Below, in pieces: positions 55,663 to 64,000 of a stretch of 64,000 nt of DNA (position 1 is the first letter of the stretch; every line of letters starts with the position of its first letter). A program made the position numbers and the translations under genes. The notes below the pieces were generated by a model that saw nothing but the letters and a program-made list of their open reading frames with translations, was not told the origin of the DNA and did no database searches. The stretch comes from Alviniconcha marisindica. Lineage: Eukaryota > Mollusca > Gastropoda > Provannidae. The stretch lies in assembly GCA_018857735.1 (NCBI GenBank), contig JABMCL010002481.1:230001-294000 (forward strand), in the 5' to 3' direction.

Positions 55663-58425
55663 CTGCAGAGCATAAGAAATACGGTTATAATGACTGCGGT
55701 CAATGACATGCAGCACATCAGTTAATAATTATGCACACAGTTGGGTGAAGAGCACACTATACTTGTAACATCATCAAGTATGACAGTTTGTAAACCTCAA
55801 GGTTCAGTGTACGTCCCCCCGATGTATTTTATATTCTGCATTCACTCTGAAAACAAACTAAATCATATTGAAAAGCAGTGGACTTGGTTATGAAGTTAAA
55901 TTAGTTACACAGCAATACTGGAGAGGAAGTTTAACAATCAATGGTCTTTATAAAGGGGTGGTGCTTCATGAGTAGTCTTTCAGCATGGGTTTTACAGTAC
56001 CTCTCAGTGTGCCAAGGGGTGTGTGTGGGTGTGGGGGTGCATTGCATAACGACTTGACACAGTTGCTGAATTTGAAGCAACAGCATTAATGTTTTACACT
56101 GTGCCATTTCATCATAAACCGTCCCTGTGTGTGCAACAACTGTGCTAAAGAATCTCTAGCATCAGTGTTTGTACACTGAACAATGGCTTTGCAAACCAAA
56201 GCAACACAGCCCACTCTAAAACACAGTGCAGTGTGTTTTTAGCTCTCAACAGCTCCTCAACAGGTTGGAGAAGACATTTAAAAGGTAATAAGGACAGAGT
56301 GACAGACAGAAGTAGGTCAAAGTGCCAGACAATACAAAAACACCCTTTAAACGGCCATTTACAATGTGACGATTTTATATGTTCCTGCTGTGCTTGTTTT
56401 CATATTTATGGCCTTTCACTGGGACGTGACTGCCCATTTGTTGCTGGCTACAGCTGTTATGAACAGTCACCGGTGGAGGTAACCAGGGACACTCCCTTCC
56501 CTGCCTAGCTGTCTGGACAGGTTCACTGCACTTGTCAATGTCTAGCTTCCATTATTTACTTTGCTGTTAAATGCCTGTAAACTCCTCAAGTGTTTGTATT
56601 GTGCAAGAGTGCATATGCATGTCTAGTCAGCCTAAAAGCCTTTCAGAAGAAGGGGGCGGGAGGGGAAGTAGAGTGAGAGGGAGGGCAACTTTGTCTCTGT
56701 TGCCCCTTTAACAACCCAGCAGAGAATGAATGAATAAATTTTATTTTATGAGCGTAGTAGAGAGAGAGAAAGAGAGAGAGAATGAGAGAGCAACAGACAG
56801 ACAGGCAGAGTTAGGTTTTGGATGATAATTTCCTGTCAATAGCACTGGGTCAAAACAGGACACACAGAAACAAAGACAGAGCCACAGTCTCTTAGCTCTG
56901 TGTTGCTTCTCTTCCCTGTTCCTGTCATGAACACACTGAAGTTAACATTAACCCCTAATTCACTGCCACAATGTCACTTGAAAATGACCAGTAAAAGAAT
57001 GAAAGTTGAAACCCTTGAGCCCTTTTGTCTTCTGTTTTGCACTGGCATGTGAAAGGATTTCTATCAAAATGCACAGCACTGAAAGTAGATGTGTTACAAG
57101 TAACATGACTGGAAAAGATGTTGTTCTCAGATGCGTCAGTGCATCTTTCAGCCCAGCAATGTTACAGGCCCAGGCAGTGAAAGGGTTGATCACTGTTTAC
57201 ATAATCATTAAGTGTTCCCTTTTGTTAGTGACTACCCTTGGGGCCTGGCCCAATATTTACCAACCATAGCAGTGAGGAACAAACATCTTCCTCTTCATTT
57301 AGAGTGGCTATGTTACACATATATATATAGTTTCTTTGGGAGATTGTATACATGTATAGTTCTGAAGATAAAAATTCTAACTTATTATATACAAAGCCAA
57401 ATGCACCCAACCTGAACACAAGAACTCTGTGAAATGGTTCTTCTTCTTCTTCTTCTTCTTCTTCTTCTTCTGTATAGTATTAAACTCCAACACTGTGAGC
57501 TGGATTATCTTGTTTTCCATAATCCACCAAACTCTGACATGGACTACAAAACCTTAAACGTGTATATGTGATCGTCTTGCATGTGTATTCACATGGGTAT
57601 GAACGTTCCCGGGGGATGAACAAATTCACCATCGAGTTCCTAGCACTGCATATTTGGACAGGAGCCCAGCAGGGCTTGAACATGCAAGGCAACATTCCTG
57701 ACAGTTCTCACCTGATCATATGAGACGAGGGTGGGGCGGGGTGTCCCTGGGGGGAGATTCTTGGCCTCCGATCTCAGATCTGCTTTGCAGCCGACCAGCA
57801 TGATGGGCTGGGTGGGGCAGTGCTCACGGACCTCCGGGTGCCACTGGAACACACACATGCAGCCGCACCATGAATCAAAACAGTTCTGTAGACAGTCACA
57901 CCTGCCCCAAGCCCACACCAGCTTCCGGCCTGCACGCACTAATGTCTGCATAAGGCCAACTGGCCAGTAGTCATTGCTTGGGGTGTTCTTTGGTGCGACT
58001 TACACAACCCTGAACAGCGTTTTGCTATACATAAAATTCAGAGCTAGAACCACACCATGAAATTATATCTCTGTAATGTGACAGACCACACACATAATTA
58101 TTGTGAATTTTTTTTTTTTTTTTTTTTTTTTAATGCATGGCAGCTATGCCTAAAACAAAAAAGACACTTACTAAATTAATGACTGCTAACCACCCACAGT
58201 GAGAACCACACAGCAATACAATACAATGCAATAATACTTTATTAATCCTTAAAAAGGAAATTCAGTTCAGCAAAACATGCAACAACAACAGCCACACCAG
58301 AAAGTGACTTCTCTGTAATGTAACAATTAACCAACACAATAAAATGGTATCTCGTGACAAAGCATACATGCCAAGGCGTGCACACACACACACACACATA
58401 CACACACACATACACACACGCACAT

Positions 58426-58502
<77 letters not shown>

Positions 58503-58515
58503 CACACACGCACTG

Positions 58516-58569
<54 letters not shown>

Positions 58570-58786
58570 AGGCAGGCAGGGAGAGAAAGAGAGAGTAAAA
58601 TTCAAACACTGGCTTTGGTGGACAAGACATTGCGAAGCAATGACATGACTATCACACATTGGGGCACTGCTCTCACCTTAGACACAACGTTCTCCATGGA
58701 CTCTGGATTGTTGATGCTGAAGCAGATGATGATGAGGTCTGCATCTGAGTAGGACAGGGGCCGCACACGGTCATAGCCAGCATCGC
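55378..58786 (-). CDS. Rnd-family (atypical Rho) GTPase, 3' three exons
   Basis: Minus-strand exons 58786-58677, 57843-57712 and 55662-55378 join in phase and give the last 174 residues or so. Visible: [20 protein letters not shown] (after switch II; RPLSYxDxD is Rnd-like), [17 protein letters not shown] (G4), a Rho insert with [18 protein letters not shown] (G5), a Ser/Thr/Gly-rich insertion, polybasic RRKRF and the CaaX box CAIM. Met at X favours farnesylation, as in Rnd proteins. Family members lack GTPase activity, stay GTP-bound and oppose RhoA at the plasma membrane. The switch II start (GDAGYD) lacks a Gln61 equivalent, which fits. P-loop and switch I exons were not found up to 64000 and probably lie beyond it. 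RhoU/V or RhoF are less likely because of the RPLSY and KSC-CaaX ends. Confidence 0.8.
56948..57189 (-). mobile_element. piggyBac-like MITE, copy 3 (inverted)
   Basis: Bounded by TTAA and TTGA, with TAACCCCTAATTCACTGCC against GGCAGTGAAAGGGTTGA. The interior is the inverse complement of copies 1 and 2 (for example GGCATGTGAAAGGATTTC). It lies in the last intron of the Rnd gene. Confidence 0.75.
57437..57472. repeat. (TTC)n microsatellite
   Basis: About 11 TTC units. Confidence 0.95.
57712..57843 (-). CDS. Rnd-type GTPase exon: G4 and Rho insert
   Basis: Acceptor TGTGTTCCAG, donor CAG|GTGAGA, 44 codons, phase 0. Encodes [20 protein letters not shown] then [13 protein letters not shown]. Confidence 0.9.
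58378..58567. repeat. (CA)n/(TA)n compound microsatellite
   Basis: CA repeats flank about 15 TA units (58466-58494). Confidence 0.97.
58677..58786 (-). CDS. Rnd-type GTPase exon: after switch II
   Basis: Acceptor TGTTCCAG, donor AAG|GTGAGA, entered in phase 1. Encodes [20 protein letters not shown] then [16 protein letters not shown]. Confidence 0.88.
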
Positions 58787-59113
58787 CTGGAACAACCACA
58801 TCCACTATGGTCAAAAATAGGTGCCAGTAGCATGGACAGCAATATAAGAATAACTGAAACAACTTTTACACAAAAACTGCAGACACCTGCTTTTTGCGGT
58901 TCTGGCTCCATGCTGTGAAGTAACTTACAGTAACTTCAAAGTGTGTCTCCTTCAAATAAGATGAAGTTCCAGTCTAACCTTTTCCAAGTTTTTTTTTTTG
59001 TTTTGTTTTTTTTAAATATTATGAGAACATGGCTGTCATTCAGTTCTCAGCATGAAATCGGAAAAGTGGATGCAATTCAATTTTCTGCAAAAAAAAAGAA
59101 AAAAACTTCGAGA

Positions 59114-59116
<3 letters not shown>

Positions 59117-59150
<34 letters not shown>
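59117..59150. repeat. (CT)n microsatellite
   Basis: About 17 CT units. Confidence 0.95.
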
Positions 59151-59152
<2 letters not shown>

Positions 59153-59224
59153 GTTTGTATTCAACATGGTTTGTATGAATGTACATGTACTCAACATACT
59201 GTAGCTCATTGTATCCTTAGTTAA

Positions 59225-59318
59225 TAGTAGTTTCCCACATGGGCGAGGGCTGGATGTAAAAAGACCTCGAGTCTTCTCCACTACCCTCGTAAATTAAAGT
59301 TTATTCATTCGTCCATTC
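59225..59318 (+). repeat. 3' end of a dispersed retroelement with (ATTC)n tail
   Basis: GGGCTGGATGTAAAAAGACC, ACTACCCTCGTAAATTAAAG and TTTATTCATTCGTCCATTCA form a retroelement-like tail with a short tetranucleotide end. Confidence 0.45.
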
Positions 59319-60037
59319 ATTCTCTCTTTGTGTGTGTGTGTGTGTGTGTGAAAACAAATATGGTGACTGAAGGTGGGGGTGGTGGGGTACTAGACAAAAA
59401 GGCACAATTCAATGTACAAAACGCTAACAAATCCACGCAGAGACTACAGGGACAGTAGGTGTGCAGAATCTGCGCGTGCATGTATGTGGGTGTGCGCGTG
59501 CGTGATTGTGTACAGCGCACCAATCAGTGCTGGCACGCACGTATGTCTTCTCTTGGTTCCTTTCTTGGTTTTGGTTTCGCTTAGGGCGAGTTAGGAAGCA
59601 TTACAAACAGACTGCATGAAAATGTCACAAAGTGGAAAAACAGCCCTTTGACCGACAAGTGGGACCAACTGAAAACCCGACCAACGACCGACCGACCTCG
59701 TGAACCAGTTCGAACGATTGTACAGGAACTTGGAAAGTGCGACTGACGAAACAAAGAGATGACAGAAGGTCGGTGATACGTACAGTATCAGTTCCCGATT
59801 CCAAGCTCTGGGCTGGGCTGGGAAACGTAGATACAGCAATTAGAAATGAAGCAGGCAATTGAGACGCCTTCATCATATATCACGATGTATGCATCCGCTT
59901 ACCGATAGGCCCGACACTGAAGTCTCTGAGAATAGATTAACTGGTGTCTAGTTCCAGGCCCGAGGCAGTAATGCCAAGATGTTCAGATGTAAAACATCCG
60001 GGGTGTGATAACTAACAAGGCATGTACTGTTGCCAGA

Positions 60038-60048
60038 TCTACCTCTCT

Positions 60049-60104
<56 letters not shown>

Positions 60105-60108
60105 CTCC
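60038..60108. repeat. (CT)n microsatellite
   Basis: About 33 CT units with one break. Confidence 0.95.
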
Positions 60109-60493
60109 TCCTCCTCCGAAGTGATGACCTACAGATAGCCTACGCTACTAATACTACTAACCTCTCTTTTCCGGATAGCAAACAAATATTATGGGAAGTC
60201 GTTCTCGTGCCTCCTTTGTGCGGGTTTAACACATACACCTAAGGAGTGGAAAGTTAGCCTCCATGTGCCAGACAAAAATAAAACAAACGGGGTTCAGCGT
60301 AGAGAGAACATTCCCCGTTCAGTGTCACTGTTTTCTGAGCTACAAGACAGAGCTTGAGACAAATTCCAGGCATCGGCTTACAACATCCTTCCTGGAGGAA
60401 GGACGCCGGAAAGCGCGGCTTGGTTAGAAAGTTAATACGAACCTGGCAAAAGACCCCTCCCTCTCTTTCTCCCTCTCCCTCATTCTACACATT

Positions 60494-60529
<36 letters not shown>

Positions 60530-60552
60530 CTTCCACTCTCACACACACACAC
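60494..60552. repeat. (CA)n microsatellite
   Basis: CA repeat in two blocks. Confidence 0.95.
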
Positions 60553-61364
60553 GCCGAGTGGGTGCCAGAATCAGCACACAACATAGTCTTGTTTTGCTTC
60601 TCAGTATTCCCTCTAGTATGCACACACCACATGCACACAGACCCAGGTTGCAAACTCCCACGCAAGAACATCATCGACTACCAAGACGTTTTCCACCGAT
60701 GCCGACATGCCGGTGAATGCTCATCAGGAACTTTTACTTTTCAAGGACTCCAAGATCAACACACATCACGAAACATCAGTGAAAGGGGCGGCGTATTTAC
60801 GCTTTCCGTGCAGCGGGAAAAACATGTACACGTGCATAATACGGACCTGTGACACCGCAAACTAATGCGCGGAAGACTGACAGCTAAAGACTCGTAGGGG
60901 AAATCTCTGCTGACAGGCAATAGTGAGACTCGCTTCCACAAGCTCAGGTCCGTAATGGCAGCGTAGTCTACGCACCAGCTCTCGATTGATATCTGAACAA
61001 ACCCTGGATGCTGACATTCAATCCCCAAAGATGATAAAACAACACTCGTCTCTCCCAACTTAAGCAAGAAAGATGGATCCCCGTTGGAGGCGCGGCAAAA
61101 CACTGAAACTTCGTCAGTAGCCGACAGTTAACTTGACTGCGTCGATGACTTTACAAGCAGCAGCGGTAAGCCCTATGGGAAAAGTAAGAAAACTATCACC
61201 TATCTTACAGTGATCTAGAGTAAATAAACCCGACAGTAGCACCCCATTGTGTTCAACATTTTCAGTTTTCTTGAAACTTTTCTAAAAGAACTAGGACTGA
61301 AGAATGCCGGACATCACATATACATGCGTAAACACATTTGTAACTAAGTGTGACGCGATCCATA

Positions 61365-61500
61365 CACATAAAAGGTTCAAAATAACGCTATTTCTTAGGA
61401 CAAAACACAACATGCGAATTTTTGAGGTAATCCCCTTTATCAAGCTACAAAACGGTACTTAAACAACAATTAAACGGTGAAAAACAACGAAAACGGAGAT
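61365..61500 (+). repeat. Single copy of the hairpin-forming dispersed repeat
   Basis: CATAAAAGGTTCAAAATAACG, then AAGCTACAAAACGGTACTTAA and AATTAAACGGTGAAAAAC follow the left arm at 17190-17335 in order. Confidence 0.7.
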
Positions 61501-61574
61501 GCAGTTATCATTTTTTGGTTGAGCTATGTCCAGTGCTTGGAAGAATGCTGGCATGACAATGACGTGTGATCACA

Positions 61575-62035
61575 ACTGTGATTGTGATTCTGCTCTGTCC
61601 CAGATACATGCCGGGGCAAACTGCAATTCTGATAGTTATACATAATTATATACCATAAGGAAGATTGTGGTTGTGATTCTGATCTGCCCGTTCTGATCTG
61701 TCCCAGATACATGCCGGGGCAAACTGCAATTCTGATAGTTATACATAATTATATACCTTAAGGAAGATTGTGGTTGTGATTCTGATCTGCCCGTTCTGAT
61801 CTGTCCCAGATACATGCCGGGACAAACTGCAGTTCTGATACTTATACCATAGGGAATATTGTGATTGTGATTCTGATCTGCCTACATACACAAAAGATTG
61901 TGCAGTAGCTATCCGGTTTTGGAAAGGCATGCCGCGGCAAAACGGATTTCCGACATACTCTACGACAGACTGTGATTCTGATCTGCCCCAAATAAATGCC
62001 AGGGCAAATTTAAATTTGAATCTGCTCTGCGCCGA
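61575..62035. repeat. 103-bp tandem repeat
   Basis: CCCAGATACATGCCGGGGCAA recurs at 61601, 61704 and 61807 (period 103); more diverged pieces (GATCTGCCCCAAATAAATGCC) follow to about 62035. Confidence 0.9.
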
Positions 62036-62159
62036 GGTGAAGCATACATCGCTGTGGGAAGTACACTACTTTCAGAGCTCAGGAGCTGTGTGAAAGCAAG
62101 GACTGTTTATCGCTCCGTCGGGGAAAACCTTTGGTGAAAGCTGAGGTGGCCGTCCTGGG

Positions 62160-62212
62160 CTCCCGTCCCTAATAGTCTTTATGGTCTCTGTGGACGTAAA
62201 GCAACATTGAAC
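62160..62212 (+). mobile_element. SINE 3' tail fragment
   Basis: CCCTAATAGTCTTTATGG then GGACGTAAAGCAACATTGAAC, third copy of the tail seen at 30480 and 51515. Confidence 0.6.
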
Positions 62213-62746
62213 TTGAATACGCCACCGCGGACTTCAACACCTGGAGCTGCTGATGTCAACACTGCGGCAGTGATTAGCGAGCCACGCACAGGCCGGAGAG
62301 GACACTTTATGAAGAAGCCCCCCATACATGGCCCAAAACCACTTTCGCCGCCCAGCCCCTCCAATCTTCTCACGGGAAGCCCGAAGCGGCCAGTTCATGG
62401 CTGGGTAGACAGTCGGCTCCACTGGCCGGAAAATCTCGTTACGGCGTCAAGCTGAACGGGGGCCGGCAAAAGTAACTTACTTGGAAAACAATTTGGCGGC
62501 CATTGGCTTGTTTTCTTCTCCACGTGAGCTAGCTAGCTGCTAAGGCCGCATCTTTGCGCCCGGCTCCGTCGCGAGGAGCCACACAAAGCCACGGAGTTTT
62601 CGTGTGTGCATGATTAGCAGTTTACGCCGACTGCGCATCGCCACGGCCACTTTACGCGCTCTACTCCACGTTAAAGGGAGACGCTTTCCGGCGCTGCGAG
62701 TGTTCCTAATATAATGGGGAATTATAGATCTATGCGAGCGAATTCC

Positions 62747-62768
62747 CCCCCCCCCCCCCCCCCCCGAG
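62747..62768. repeat. Poly-C tract
   Basis: About 18 C; a poly-G run of about 23 is at 63104-63126. Confidence 0.9.
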
Positions 62769-63359
62769 TCGGTTTGTTGGCCCTTTGCGCACAGATAATA
62801 ACCCCACGTATGTATACATTGTGCCGAGCACCAGACACATTCTGTTCGCACGCATGTCTGCATTCGTGCTGGCCAACGAAAGACAGAGAAGAGAATGCAT
62901 GACTTGCTTGTAACGAATAGTTTTTCTTCTACTTTTTCTTCTTTTCTTATTACAGTGGTGGGCATGAGCACAAAGTGACGATACCGGACACAGTGCAGAG
63001 CGGCTGAGCGACTCACATCTTTGCTGGCGAAGCACAATTCTCTGGGTGAAGTCACCCGGCCTGTATTTGAACTTAAATGTCGCCAGGTCAAAAACGAGAT
63101 GGTTTGTGGGGGGGGGGGGGGGGGGGTAGTGTCTTGGCCATCCACCTTCCAGCCTAGAATAGAACCTTGATCTCCCATTTCGCCCCCACCCCCACACACG
63201 AACACGCAAACGCCGACTAGAAAGGATGGCTGAGATGGCTCAACTTAGAGCAGTTAGAAGTTCACAGGCAACCATGGTCTATAGCTGTCTGTCCCGCAGC
63301 ACCTTACAAAGTAACACTGTTTTAAGTTAAACGTCTGTGTGGCTGACATCCTATGCACG

Positions 63360-63470
63360 TTACTGCGGGCGGAGAGAGCGAGAGCGAGAGAGAGCGAGAG
63401 AGGGGTTACGTCACGTTTCCGGAAAAGAAGGAGGAAAAGTCTGTTCGGCTTAAACGGGTGATTTTCTCTT
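63360..63470. promoter_or_regulatory. Promoter-like GC-rich segment
   Basis: A GAGAGCGAGAG-rich stretch, a CRE-like TTACGTCACG at 63406-63415 and an ETS-like TTTCCGGAAAA occur within about 30 bases. No transcript direction can be told. Confidence 0.25.
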
Positions 63471-64000
63471 CCACCAACAAACTATTAGCGTTTGTTACTC
63501 CCGTGAGCAGTGCTGCTGAGACTTAGTATAATCAAGCACAGGACGGGAAGCTCAATAAACCTTCTGGATCTAGTGTGAGAGAAGAAAGAAAAAGTCACAT
63601 CTCAGTTGCATCGAAGCAGATGCCGCTCCATCCCATCCATTTCATCCTTCCAGTCAAAACATCCCGATTGAGTTTCGACCTTTTCGCTACTGCCTATCGC
63701 GCCTTGCAACCTGTCCCGCCGTGAGAAGATTGGTGTCAGCAGCAGCAAGGTTAAAAGGGCTAAAAAAAATATATAAAAAAAGACGAAGAAGAAGACTTAA
63801 AAAAGGAGACGAAAGGATAGATGGAGGCACAGGTCGTAGGCCTATATCCCAGGTGGCGTCTGATATCCGACCAAAGTTTCAGGGCCAGAAAGATGCCATC
63901 TATCTTAGCACGTCCCGCGGGGGTACAGCTGCAACATCTTCACGCGCGTGGAAGGCAAAACAATGCGTCAAATATTTATTACACAGTTTCGGTGTTTGTT

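Larger units (their letters stand above)
58787..64000. other. Right-hand region: intron or upstream DNA of the Rnd gene
   Basis: No exon with a GxxxxGK[ST] P-loop, a switch I (FENY) or a WDT motif was found on the minus strand. Repeats account for much of it. Base composition looks more CpG-rich from about 62200 on. Confidence 0.4.

Noticed and set aside
59911..59933. Minus-strand 23-base microexon (DFSVGPIG) with acceptor TTCTCAG and donor CG|GTAAGC that joins in phase to the Rnd exon at 58786
   Set aside because: It would replace the WDTSG switch sequence expected there, and no upstream exon supports it. Kept only as a remote alternative first-exon idea.
60562..60852. 96-codon + frame with several Cys and His
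   Set aside because: No recognised motif, no splice sites of note, and an overlapping minus frame; probably chance.
62207..62455. 82-codon + frame rich in Pro
   Set aside because: Starts inside a SINE tail, has no domain, no splice logic and an overlapping frame on the other strand.
62540..63205. 221-codon minus frame
   Set aside because: Composition follows poly-C/poly-G and CpG-rich DNA; no domain, and it includes a homopolymer-coded PPPPPP and GGGGGG.

Overview
The window is eukaryotic nuclear DNA, most likely from a gastropod or other mollusc. The genes are split by many spliceosomal introns. The non-coding DNA is AT-rich and unusually dense in (CA)n/(TG)n, (CT)n and (TA)n microsatellites. 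Transposon debris includes a retrotransposon RNase H tail, a Crypton-like recombinase fragment, piggyBac-like MITEs and tRNA-derived SINE-like pieces. No species can be named from sequence alone. All exon joins were built by hand from GT/AG sites and checked for reading phase; no transcript or database evidence was available.

Layout. (1) 1-3878: transposon remnants and probably the 5' noncoding part of the first gene. (2) 3950-23581, + strand: a 19-exon gene for a protein of about 1109 residues with DUF4062, NACHT (STAND NTPase) and TPR-like parts, resembling nephrocystin-3 and the DUF4062-NACHT-TPR family; its N-terminus fits an N-myristoylation signal. (3) 28322-31415, + strand: a small three-exon gene with a TATA box, a signal peptide, a six-cysteine CS-alpha-beta (defensin-type) core and a helical C-terminal extension. 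Decayed second copies of exons 2 and 3 lie beside the intact ones. (4) 34520-38114, - strand: the last three exons of a nine-finger C2H2 zinc-finger gene. (5) 41306-50198, + strand: a complete nine-exon UBLCP1 gene (ubiquitin-like domain plus FCP/SCP-type phosphatase). (6) 55378-58786, - strand: the last three exons of a Rnd-type Rho GTPase ending in a CAIM prenylation box. Its P-loop exons were not found and probably lie beyond the right edge. UBLCP1 and the Rnd gene are convergent; the zinc-finger gene and UBLCP1 are divergent.

The genes do not form a pathway. The two that could act in immunity are neighbours on the same strand: the NACHT-TPR protein, an intracellular STAND ATPase that could equally be ciliary, and the secreted defensin-like peptide. 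No functional link is shown by the sequence. The most unusual structural theme is repeated duplication of exon edges: a decayed tandem array that ends in the splice acceptor of NACHT exon 6, a ghost copy of NACHT exon 17, a duplicated stop-codon segment, and ghost exons in the defensin gene.
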